Made by a program: the position numbers and the translations under genes
Notes under the pieces: model-generated
Database searches by the model: none
What the model was told of the DNA's origin: nothing
Seen by the model: only the letters and a program-made list of their open reading frames with translations
Assembly (NCBI GenBank): GCA_020747065.1
Contig: JAGMVK010000005.1
Coordinates: 1,922,001 to 1,986,000 of the forward strand
DNA from: Cadophora sp. MPI-SDFR-AT-0126
Taxonomy: Eukaryota; Ascomycota; Leotiomycetes; Helotiales; Ploettnerulaceae
Direction of reading: 5' to 3'
DNA length: 64,000 bases
Shown: positions 33,147 to 42,815 of the stretch, piece by piece
How the letters are laid out: every line of letters begins with the position of its first letter
Numbering within the stretch: position 1 is the first letter of the stretch

Positions 33147-35879
33147 ATGTCACAGTCATCGCAAGAAGAGGACGACCAAATCTCCCCTCTAGAATATGCT
33201 CGTCAAAATGGATTGTCCCAAGATTACCTTGCTAGCAATCTAGGATTCCCGGAACTCAAACAAATCCAAGAGGATCTCGCTGGCTACGTCGATATTGAGA
33301 CCAACTTGCCCAGCTTTGACTTCGGAGGCGAGGTGAAGGTTGAAGAACGCCTTTCATGCTCGAAGGATGCGGCAACTCTGTTGGCATGGGTGGCACGAGA
33401 GCACAGCTCCAATGAAATTGATGCTCTCATGGCACCCTTCTTCAAGGAGACGAATTCCAGGAACAAGAAATTGGAGCTACCTCTGCTTCTCAGCGATGCT
33501 GATTGTGATTGCAGGAAGTTTGCTAGCAGAGAAGGATTCGAAATGAAGCTCCGAGATGTCAAACTTCCGCTAGAAGCTGTTGGAGAAAGAGAGGGTTTCC
33601 ACTGGACAAAGCAGTACGAGAACCTTGGAACGACCATTCTACAAAACTTGAAGGCGGAGAAGCTTGGTGTTACGAGAGAAGCAATGGCATTTCTCCAAGC
33701 CTGTGCGAATGTTACCTGGACAGAAGAAGACGAGACTCAGCTGTGGAGAAGAGAACAGAGCTACAAGCGAGTAAGTGATTCCTACGCTACCATCGCACTG
33801 CTGACGTTACTCCAGCGAACTGCTTTGAACCCTATCACACCCCCCCTATCTCCGCTCCCCGAGCCGCTGCAGCCCTTCGAGCCGTCCTCTTCAGATTCCG
33901 CGTTGCACATCCCATTTTTTTCTGATCCCCCCTCGCCTACGACGAAGGATCTCAAGGCACTTGAAGAAGAGATATTCAAGCAGGATCTGCCAACACCAAT
34001 ACGAGAATTTCCAGCCGGCGGATTTACACTCGAAGAATTGTCACACGAGCAGTCCGCGGCCCACGAAAATGCTCCGTCTCCAGAGCCTAGGCCAAGCAAA
34101 TGGAGCAATTTCAAAGTCGAAGTGCCATTGATGCCGGACGAGCCAGTAACATTTCCCAAGACTGTGCGATTCGATGATCAAATTAACGCGCATCTTTACG
34201 AGCGTCTCAGCAACAGTCCAATGGCTCTCGAAGATGAAAGCAAATTCTTCGAGTCATTCGAAGACGCATACACAGCTGCGAATCTGGAGGCCGAGCAAGA
34301 AAAGCTAAGCAGAGAAGACACGACCACACGAGTTGATGTGCCTGACCTCAAGTTTGCGAAAACCGATGCGCCATGGAAGCCTTTTGAGGACCTGCAAAAC
34401 CAGGCCGCGCTCGCAGATCTACAGAAGTCATTTCTCCTTAAGACAATCGCATCGGGCATACCAGATTGGCATGGAGCTAGGGAACAGGAAAGCAAATTAC
34501 CATGGGCACCCTTTACGTCAAACTTTGCGAAGTTGGCTCTGGAAGACGATGTTCCAACAGATGACACTACATGGAAAGCTTTCGTGGAAGACGACGGAAA
34601 CATTATCGACAGTTCTAGCTTGACTTGGACGAGAGCTGGATTAAAAATTCTAAACGACGAGGATGACGAGGAGGAAATCGACTTTGGCGTTCTTCGAAAG
34701 GACACTCCTCCAAACTTGTCAGTCATCGTGAAGAAGCGAAAGAAAGAGCTCCAGGAAAGAGAAGGCTCTGGAAATAACGACCCAGCCGGGGCAACGGGTT
34801 CGAAGCCCGGAACGTCTCTTATCAGAGGGTCGCCTAAACCTGCAGTAGCTGCTACAGCCACTGGAGCATTTGGATTCTTTGATGGAGGATTTTCTGTGCA
34901 AGCTTCGCTCAATAACTATCTCGAGCATCGAGGTCTGAAAAGAACCAAGATAGCAGAAAGCTCATATTTTACCAAGACTGGTGAAACCCATTCCACGAGA
35001 GACAAGTCACGGGATGAGACACCCAAAGGACCCAGCATGCCCATTCGGAAGTCTCCAGCAAACAAAGAAAAGATACCGGTACTTGATGTTCAACCACTTA
35101 CTGCAAACACATGGATTGTTGTTTCCACCACCCTCTTGAAAAACAGAACCTTGATCAACAGCATTGGAGCTCAATTGCCATCAGTTAAACTGATTGAACG
35201 AGATTTCAAGGCTCATAACACCAGTGCGTGGATGCCAGGATCTGTCACTAGATCACCAGTCAAATCAACCCTTGACACCGAGGCCGATATCATCGTCTCA
35301 CCTTCCGTTGGCATCATTCTTACCACTTTGCTCACTGTCCGGCAGAAGCCACTTCCAGGACAGAAGAAAGTCAAGCCAGAAATCTATCAACGTGTTGAAC
35401 GAGTCACCCCTCGATACGAGAAGCTGATCGTACTGATCAGTGAGGGCAAAGCAGAAGGGGTCGCCAACAGAATGACCGAGAGTGATTGTATAGCATTTGC
35501 GGAGTTCGCGGGTTTTCTGTCAGGCTTCGACACATCGATCTGCATGCAATATGTTGGAGGCGGAGAAGAGACTTTGTCAAAATGGATCGTTAGCAACATC
35601 ATACAGTACCGGATGGACACCGAACTTATTGCCGACGAGACTTTCTGGGAGCTGTTTCTACGACGAGCAGGGCTTAACGCTTTTGCCGCTCAAGCAGTCA
35701 TCGGAGAGCTCAAAGCTCCAGATGGTGTTGACCCCGGAACTCCTAGCAAAGCTGGCCTTTTTGGACTGACGTCCTTTGTAGAAATGGGTGAGGAGGACAG
35801 ACTTGCTCGACTTGGCAACATTTGTGGAGCCAGAGTTTTAGCCAGAGTCAGTGCTGTCGTAGATTCGAGATGGGATTGA
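33147..35879 (+). CDS. Large protein with possible XPF-like/HhH C-terminal half (SHOC1/Zip2-like?)
   Basis: The frame is open for 910 codons. Bases 33771-33815 (GTAAGT...CTGAC...CCAG, 45 nt) form a near-perfect frame-preserving intron, so the likely protein is 895 residues. The N-terminal 550 residues are acidic and poorly ordered, with Pro-rich and Trp/Phe repeats (APWKPFEDL, LPWAPFTSNF, TTWKAFVED). The C-terminal third has a strand-loop pattern like an inactive XPF nuclease fold (KLIERDFKAH, EADIIVSPSVGIILTTLL, YEKLIVLISEG). It ends with helices like tandem helix-hairpin-helix motifs (FWELFLRRAGLNAFAAQAVIGEL, LARLGNICGARVLARV). That layout recalls the meiotic crossover factor SHOC1/Zip2. 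I offer this only as a lead; the family could be another uncharacterised fungal one. Confidence 0.65.
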   Translation: MSQSSQEEDDQISPLEYARQNGLSQDYLASNLGFPELKQIQEDLAGYVDIETNLPSFDFGGEVKVEERLSCSKDAATLLAWVAREHSSNEIDALMAPFFKETNSRNKKLELPLLLSDADCDCRKFASREGFEMKLRDVKLPLEAVGEREGFHWTKQYENLGTTILQNLKAEKLGVTREAMAFLQACANVTWTEEDETQLWRREQSYKRVSDSYATIALLTLLQRTALNPITPPLSPLPEPLQPFEPSSSDSALHIPFFSDPPSPTTKDLKALEEEIFKQDLPTPIREFPAGGFTLEELSHEQSAAHENAPSPEPRPSKWSNFKVEVPLMPDEPVTFPKTVRFDDQINAHLYERLSNSPMALEDESKFFESFEDAYTAANLEAEQEKLSREDTTTRVDVPDLKFAKTDAPWKPFEDLQNQAALADLQKSFLLKTIASGIPDWHGAREQESKLPWAPFTSNFAKLALEDDVPTDDTTWKAFVEDDGNIIDSSSLTWTRAGLKILNDEDDEEEIDFGVLRKDTPPNLSVIVKKRKKELQEREGSGNNDPAGATGSKPGTSLIRGSPKPAVAATATGAFGFFDGGFSVQASLNNYLEHRGLKRTKIAESSYFTKTGETHSTRDKSRDETPKGPSMPIRKSPANKEKIPVLDVQPLTANTWIVVSTTLLKNRTLINSIGAQLPSVKLIERDFKAHNTSAWMPGSVTRSPVKSTLDTEADIIVSPSVGIILTTLLTVRQKPLPGQKKVKPEIYQRVERVTPRYEKLIVLISEGKAEGVANRMTESDCIAFAEFAGFLSGFDTSICMQYVGGGEETLSKWIVSNIIQYRMDTELIADETFWELFLRRAGLNAFAAQAVIGELKAPDGVDPGTPSKAGLFGLTSFVEMGEEDRLARLGNICGARVLARVSAVVDSRWD

Positions 35880-36019
35880 CCGCTTGTAAGGATCTGAAGG
35901 GTGCAAATGTCGCGAATAACTGCCTGATTTGCTGAATATGCCAGTCTTAGACTGGGTTGAGATTTGCTCTTCACTTTGCCATGTCAGGGACATTTAAATC
36001 GCCATAGCTAATACAGAGT

Positions 36020-37493
36020 TCATAAGCTCCATACTTTGATGCTGTTGTCTGGGGTCCGAAAGGGGGATGAAGAAGTCGAACTCAATTCCTCGTCGTCCGG
36101 TCCCTCACCGCAGCTATCATCGCTGTCCTGAGATCCTTCTCTATGACCAGCACCTGGTGAAGATCTCTGACCGGAACAAGTTGCTACCACCGTCCCGGAC
36201 GAATGCACAACTGTTGACGTTACAGGGTCTATCGATTATTAGTAAAAAGTAGCCTACTTTCTCTACAGGTAACATACCATCATGAGTCTTCCACTCCCAA
36301 GTCCTCTCCAACCCTCCTTCTGTCATTCCAACTCCTTCCCAGACACGTACAACACCATCCACACCTCCAGCCCATATTTCAGTCCCATTCTCAGCTGGGA
36401 ACAAATCCACCCCGATCCTCTGATTTGTATCCGCCTCTCTGCCTACCAGCCAACTAACCAACTTCCCCGTGACCCTAACATCATACACCAAAACGCCCCT
36501 ACTCCTCCTCTCCACAACGAACAGATACCTCCCACAAGCACTCCACTTCGTCTCCGTCACACCCATCCCTCCAATTCCCGCATCTACGTCCGCAGCCTCA
36601 GCAACACTCCACGTCGCAACCGTACCTCCCAATCCCCCCAAATCATACAACCCCACCCACCTCGTCCACGTCCCAGCCGCCAACATCCCCACATCAGCAT
36701 TCTCCGGACTCGGCTGCTGCGACATCGCAGACACGATACCGCGCATGCCTACGCCGCCGCCTTTCATCTTGTGCCGTTTAGACGGGATAGTTGGCAGCCG
36801 TGTGATGGGACCTTCGCCGGAACGTGAGACGTCGAATAGGGCGATCAGGCAGTCGGTGCCGGCGAGGAAGTGGTTCTGCGAGGACCAGAGGAGCGAGGAG
36901 GGAGTTTGGTAGGCTTCTGTTGTGGGGGAGATGAGGTTGTATGTTGCGGCTGGAGTCGAGAGCGGGTTTAGGGCGTCGAGGAGACGGATTGGGAGGGCGG
37001 AGGGGGTGGAGAGGTAGAGGGTTGTGGACGGGTCGGAGAGGCTGAAGTATGGGTAGGGTGTGAGGCAATTGATTGGTGTAGGGAGTGTGTGTGTCGTGTA
37101 GGGTGTTAGGGTCTGAGGGGAGGAGGATTCGAGGAGGGTAGGTGGGAGGATGAAAGTTCGGATTGTGTTGTCGGCGCTGGATGTAAGGAGGGTGGTTCCA
37201 TCTGGTGTCCTGGAATTGTTAAGTATGTGACCTTATTAGTTCAAGTTCAGAGTAGCTTACCATTGCGCGCTCTTGAAGTAATTGACTTCTAGATCCTCTT
37301 CATTGTTTGGCCTTGTTGTCCCCCTCTCGATGTCTGGTGTGCCATCCCTCACATTGCACTCTCTGGTCCGGGATTCTGCTATGGTGCAGCTGTAGACATC
37401 TCCCGTGGATGCTAGGAGTCGTGGAGTTTTCGAGTTGTTCTCCATAGCTGCAATTGGTGCTTCATCTTGGGATGATGAAGAATTCAAGGTCAT
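36020..37493 (-). CDS. WD40 protein of the WRAP53/TCAB1/Swt21 type
   Basis: Three exons, 37493-37261, 37209-36278 and 36210-36020, with introns of 51 and 67 nt, give 451 residues. The start is the ATG at 37493, since earlier codons in the frame are not ATG. WD-like blades are seen as TPDGTTLLTSSADNTIRTF, NHFLAGTDCLIALFDVS,  GTWTRWVGLYDLGG, WSACGRYLFVVERRSRGVLVYD,  EIWAGGVDGVVRVWE and a final DNSIKVWSL. The last exon is needed to supply that final blade. DNTIRTF with LPPTLL right after matches the start of TCAB1/WDR79 proteins, which bind small Cajal-body and spliceosomal RNAs; the yeast relative Swt21 acts in pre-mRNA splicing. Good as a WD protein, moderately sure of subfamily. Confidence 0.72.
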
Positions 37494-37612
37494 CGATTTG
37501 ACTGGCAATTGTTATCAAGCTCTTTCTGCAGATGTAATCAGACCTTATTGAAAGCGTGGGGCAGCTCTAAGCTTGACAATTGGGCGCGCCAGATTGGTTC
37601 TCGAGGGCGAGC

Positions 37613-37860
37613 CTATACCGCGTAAATAAAAGTGGCCGATTGAGACCGAAGGCACTCTTGTGATGAAACTGCATTTCAGCCACGATTAAATTATAACATT
37701 GAACGAAAATAGACCCAAAGAACTGAGTACCTTTTACTCATTACATGACGAAGCTTTTGTAATTCTTTGTCATTAAAGTGTAGAGAAATAAGAAGTTTAG
37801 TGAAGTGGTTTTGGTGTTCCTCACGTGCCTCAAACGGCCACTTTTATTTACGCGGTATAG
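37613..37860. mobile_element. MITE-like element with 26 bp perfect terminal inverted repeats
   Basis: A 248 bp non-coding element. Bases 37613-37638 (starting CTATACCGCG) are the exact reverse complement of 37835-37860, and the similarity continues inward with mismatches (TTGAG at 37640 against CTCAA at 37830). It is flanked on both sides by CGAGC (37608-37612 and 37861-37865), the expected target-site duplication. It has no coding capacity, so it would be non-autonomous, moved by a transposase elsewhere. The superfamily cannot be set from the ends. It lies in the promoter side of the WD40 gene. Confidence 0.85.
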
Positions 37861-37868
37861 CGAGCTTC

Positions 37869-37981
37869 TCTACGGTGGTGTAGGGGGAAAGTTTAGGCTC
37901 ACCGCCCGTTTCTGCCAGTCGGATTTTGTATGGGCAGAATGAAAGCGGTGAGCCTAAACTTATTGCTTGTGCCTCCGTAGA
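37869..37981. repeat. Second inverted-repeat element, hairpin-forming
   Basis: A 113 bp near-palindrome. The 16 bp core arms 37890-37905 (AGTTTAGGCTCACCGC) and 37945-37960 are perfect reverse complements. The outer 7 bp (TCTACGG / CCGTAGA) also pair, with a less matched 14 bp stretch between. Pairing continues inward to a loop of about 15 nt. No clear target-site duplication. It begins only a few bases after the duplication of the neighbouring element. Confidence 0.7.
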
Positions 37982-38909
37982 CGACAACCAAAACATCAGA
38001 AACCACACCACTTCTAGGAGTAGGAAGTACTGTAGTCCCCCAATTCATCAGATGAGTGATTGAATCGTTCTTATTCTATGGTTTTTTTTAACGTAATCAG
38101 TCGATCCAAGATCCCGACTATTGATCCAAATTTTCACATTATCAATGTCAGATGTCTTGGAGCCATCCACTTAAGGTTACATGGCCAAATCTGGGCGCCC
38201 CAGCACCTACCATCTTCATATCCCCAGGCTCAAGAACAGAATTTGGCTTTCGAGGTCTTCAAAGACGAGTACCACTTGTACTCAACGGTCGTCAAGTTCT
38301 TCCGCCAGTTCTAGACGCGCCTAGCAAACCAGCTGGTTCTGCTTCGCGCCACCAGACAATTTTGCATGGATACCACGGGACAAAAATCCTAAAGCTTTCG
38401 CATTGTTGCGCTGCATGAGTATGGCATAAAGAGGTTCATCTTGAAAAGATTAACAGTAGAACTCATTTTAATGGCGTCAGTCCGGCTCATCTTGCTTTCT
38501 TCAGCGCGTACAGTTCAGTCCAGCGACCACAGTGCCGAAAGACTTTTGGAATCTTGCGATGCTTTCAGTTAATGGCATTTCTATGAGATCTCCTTCGAGG
38601 GAAGTAAACAAATCTTGACACTTGCGTCCCAATCACATCCGAACTTCGGAAACGGCACCAAAATCTTGAGACTGGTTGGATCGATGATTGCTGCCAAGAT
38701 ATTCCCCCTTTGGACTGCTGTGCCACACGGCCAAGATCCTCAAAGCGGACCATGACCCGCATTCATCCATACAAATCAGACCTGCAGTGCCCCGTGAAAT
38801 ATGTCAAGGGGCGATACGCGCCTTAAATCTAGGCACCTCCTTCTCCAGATCTACCCGTGGCTCTATTTCCACAACCACTTCAACATCTATGCTTTCTTGA
38901 AACACTAAA

Positions 38910-40860
38910 ATGTCGCGATTGACACTCACGACATTATTACTGCTATGGACACTGTTATTGAGAGGTATTTGATCCAGCTCAAAGCCTCATGAATGAACTG
39001 ACAGAGACCCCTCAAAGCTGTCTTTGCGAGAGAATGCGGTAACGAAACTGGCTTCATCAGAGACATCACTGTTTGGAGTCAACAAGATGCTGACACCAAG
39101 CTTGACGGATGTACCTCACTAGTATGTGCCCTCATCATTGGGCACAACTACGCAGGCGACTTTGTTCTGCGTGGTGTCACGAATCTGACGAAGGGTTTCA
39201 GTAAGCCAAATTTCTCGAAGATTGGGTACCAGGGGATCGAATCTCGTTCCCACTTAGCGGTCTAATTGAAACTGACGTCGACGTCCTCTGGTTTATAGGT
39301 ACGTTCACGGGGTATTCGCGGACCACTCCTGATGAAATCGTGGAGGGTGTACCGGGTCTCACTTCCGTCACTGCACCGGACGTGCTCGAAGTTGGCAGCT
39401 ATAGTCTAGACCTGGAGCATTCAACGGCGCTCAAGTCTGTATCATTCGAAAAGCTACGGAAGGCTTACAATCTCAACGTCGAGCTTGGCACAGTTGACTC
39501 TTCGCTGAGTTTTCCGTCCCTCGAAAGTGTCGTAGGTCGCTTGACGATCCTTGGAAACTTTTCTAGGTAGGTTGACTAGCAGAAGATGCCTGACACTCTT
39601 TACTGACCAAGTTTGAGCATGAATTTTGAGAGCCTTACCAGTGTCGGAAGCACCATAACGGTTAGAAATCGTCGTGACGGCGCAGATAATATCTACCTAT
39701 ATATGTATTCCGTCGACATTCGCGAAACCGCTGCCCTAGATATCGAGTTTCCGTCGCTCGTCAACTGCTCGACGCTCAAGTTTTGGGGAAACATATCTCG
39801 GTTTGTTTTTCCATCGGTCGTGAATTCCGGAAATTTACTGAAAGTGTGGCAGGGTTTCGATGCCGAAACTCGAGACCATAGCCGATTTTACTGGGGACGA
39901 CATGTTCTACGACTATGGCCATGATCTCTCAGTCTATACTCAAGGACTACCACTCAACCTGAGCCTGCCTTCTCTTTGGAATATATCAGATGTGGGCTTA
40001 TCAGGAACATTTGGGAGGTATGATTTCGGCGTTCAGATCACGTCCTTGATTTTTAATTTCTCCCAGTATCTCGCTCCCTGCGCTCAAGCATGTCGAGAAA
40101 TATACAATTATCAGCGGGCTCCCTATGGATGTCAACCTTGCACCACTAGAAAGTGCCGCAACCATTTCCTTCTATGGCAATGTGACAGAGTAAGTCCAAT
40201 CCTTGATGCCTCGGCTTGTATATTGACAACAGATGACAGCTACAACATCACAAGTCTCACGAATATATCTGAGTATTTGCACATAAACAGTGAGCTCTCG
40301 CCTAGTTGTGGTCCCGGAAAAGAGAAATGTAAGTTTCACAAGTTCGAGGTCATTTCCAATCTACAAACCTTGGCGAGCATGGCTGCCTCCGAAGTGCGTT
40401 TCCAAGAGAGATGGAGTAATTACTTACTTTATGAGCAGGGTTGGAGCTACACCCACAGTATTCGAAAACGTACATTCCTGGCTTTTACTGTGATGAGGAA
40501 CCGAAAAAGCATTTCCCGGGGAAGAAGCTCGGCTTGGGACTCGGTATCGGGGTTCCACTTCTCATAATCTTCGCGGCAGTCATTTGGCAATGCAGGAGAA
40601 ATAGCAAGAAGAAGGAAGCAGCGAGAAAGGATCCACTTCCCGATTACGAGACTGAGATGGAGGCCAGAAGGACTGGCGGTGGCGAAGTTTTGCCGGAGTA
40701 TACACCACCAAGAGACGAGAGTAGTGCAGATGTATCGAGTTCAGTGAGCAGTCTGAGTGATATGGCGAGGCCAGCAGAGAGACCGCCTGGTTACGAGGCT
40801 GCAAACATCCAGGAAAGACATGCGACGCAAGTCCAGGGGAGTCGCGATCCTTTAGTTTGA
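38910..40860 (+). CDS. Type I membrane protein with Ecm33-like receptor L-domain repeats
   Basis: Eight exons: 38910-38953 (uncertain), 39007-39200, 39299-39566, 39612-39800, 39853-40017, 40067-40189, 40240-40328 and 40439-40860, giving about 497 residues. The N-terminus MSRLTLTTLLLLWTL is a signal peptide. The extracellular part begins ECGNETGFIRDITV and DADTKLDGCTSLVCALIIG, like the Ecm33/Sps2 receptor L-domain, with repeated solenoid units ending GNFS, GNIS, GTFG and GNVT. One transmembrane segment (LGIGVPLLIIFAAVIW) follows, then a basic stop-transfer CRRNSKKK and a roughly 80-residue cytoplasmic tail with LPDY, LPEY and PPGY. Unlike Ecm33 it is not GPI-anchored. The first intron donor (GTTATT at 38954) is weak and is the main doubt. 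Likely a cell-surface or wall-sensing protein. Confidence 0.72.
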
Positions 40861-41343
40861 TTGATGAAGCAAAGAAATCTCGCAAAGAAGTCTTGGAAAC
40901 AAGAAATATCATATACTTTAATGTCAAATGCAGATGATAATGGTTAAGGCACTTGTTACAATATCGGCCTTGTAATATAGTTGGTAACAGACATTTACTG
41001 CAACTGATTGACTAAAAAAACTTTCTCCGATGTATATTGCAATGGAAATTGTATTAATCAGAAAATTGAATCCTGATTATGACGCAACATTTAACTGACG
41101 AAGGGAATAAAAGTCGGAACACTGCTCGCTTCAGAAAGGAGGCCAAAACAAACAAAACATGCGGGCAGAGGGCCGCATTTTAGAGTCCCGGATCAACTTC
41201 GGCCACCGCCACCTCAAGCTCGAGCTGTCTGTTTACCTCCCATACATCATCGAAGCATCAGCTTCGACTTTCATGATCAACGTCTGATCTGGCACTGCAG
41301 AGACTCCATCCATATAAATAAATCATCTCGAACTACTAGCAAT
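40861..41343. other. Intergenic
   Basis: 480 bp, 3' UTR and promoter of the PQ-loop gene. Nothing else seen. Confidence 0.45.
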
Positions 41344-42445
41344 ATGGGATTATTTTCTGGACTAACGGTTGGCCATATTGCTAGCCGCTGCGAGAAGCTC
41401 CAGGAGCCTGACTACTTCAACTTGACGCTGTCCATGTGAGTTGCCAACCTCCAAAATAAATGCAAAAGACTGACATGTACTTAGCTTCATACTTCTCGGT
41501 ATTCTATTATCCTACCTTCCTCAACATTACCGAATTATTGCGCGTGGCACGTCTGAAGGAATCTCCCCATACTTCATCCTCCTTGGAACGACCTCCGGAA
41601 CATGCGCGTTCGCCAATATACTTGTTTTGCCAGCGTCGAGAGCGGACGTGGCATGCTGCAAGACCGTAAGCACATTTGAGTGTGCTGCTGGTCTTCTTGG
41701 GATAGCACAAGTTGGCGTACAATGGTTTTGCTTCAGTGTCATGTAAGCTTCAAGCATTATCTGATTAGAACGAAGCTAATTATTCGCAGTTTGCTCCTCT
41801 TTCTGGTTTTCTTCCCTCGAGGACCGACCCTTCCCAATAACGATGTCGAAAAACAATACACATGGCGTACAGCAGTCACAGTTGCATTTCTTTGTTTACT
41901 ACATGGCCTCCTCGTCATAATTGTCAGCGCGGCGCTTATATTCTCACGACCGAACCATCTAGGAAAGTGGGCAAACGCGCTTGGAATAATGGCTACAATT
42001 TTGGCAGGTATACAATATCTGCCTCAAATTTGGATGACTTGGCAGTTGGGGCATGTTGGAAGTTTGAGCATTCCAATGATGCTAATTCAGACACCAGGCA
42101 GCTTCGTCTGGTCTGCCAGCTTGGCTGCCAGACTTGGTGTTGAAGGATGGAGTACTTGGGGGGTCTTCTTGGTGACAGGATGTTTGCAAGGTTGCTTGTT
42201 AGTGATGGGGATCTGTTTTGAAATTAAGGCTCGGAGGGAGAAAGGCGCTGAGTCGGAAGGGGTAGGTCTATCCTGGCACGGGGCATCCGTAGGGAAGACA
42301 TTTACTGACTCTTCTACAGGTCAACGGCATCGGAAGTGCAGAAACTGACGATGAAGGCGGTACCATTGTTGAAGATGGGTTGAGTGAAAATACCCCATTG
42401 TTGAATGGTTTGAGGAAGTCATCTCGCACCCCCGCGCCATCGTAA
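41344..42445 (+). CDS. PQ-loop repeat membrane transporter
   Basis: Exons 41344-41435, 41485-41742 and 41790 to about 42261 are well supported (MGLFSGLTVGHIAS, FILLGILLSYLPQHYRII, and the third frame). Two PQ-loops are seen: LLSYLPQHYRIIARGTSEGI, and ILAGIQYLPQIWMTWQLGHV followed by LSIPMMLIQTPGSFVW. There are about seven hydrophobic segments. Such proteins sit in lysosome/vacuole or plasma membranes and export amino acids or related solutes; the substrate is unknown. The last exon is unclear. Splicing GTAGGT at 42262 to AG 42319 gives a short end at 42348. A frame reading NGIGSAETDDEGG and LSENTPLLNG to the stop at 42443 looks more natural but needs a weaker donor (GTCGGA at 42252). Confidence 0.8.
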
Positions 42446-42815
42446 TTGAGAGCATACTCGCATAGGGTTTCTACCAAAGTTCTGAACTCATTCATACCTC
42501 TGATTCTATCATCCTTTTTGTCTTTCTCATTGCTCACTAGGATATGGTATGGGTATGTCACTAGGAGATCACGATGGCTGCACACCGATGGCTATGAACA
42601 TTTCCATGCGATTTAGATGACCGCTATATTCTCGTGGCATCAACCTTGCCAAGAGTTTTACATCAAATCCCAGGCCAGCCATGCAAATCCAAAGCCACTA
42701 ACAAAGCACCGCTCAACGTGAAGTCCTCGTTCAGACATTCAGATCACCAGTAAGTCCGCTCTGGAAAGTATGTCAACTGGTGGAATCCGAAACTAGAATG
42801 AGCCAGCTTACTTTT
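42446..42815. other. Intergenic, convergent 3' ends
   Basis: 370 bp between the PQ-loop gene and the minus-strand Ser/Thr-rich gene. Nothing recognised. Confidence 0.45.

Larger units (their letters stand above)
37494..38909. other. Intergenic holding two inverted-repeat elements
   Basis: 1.4 kb between divergent genes. The left part carries the two small inverted-repeat elements listed separately. The right part (38000-38900) holds short frames at 38060-38418 without support and the promoter of the L-domain gene. Confidence 0.5.
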
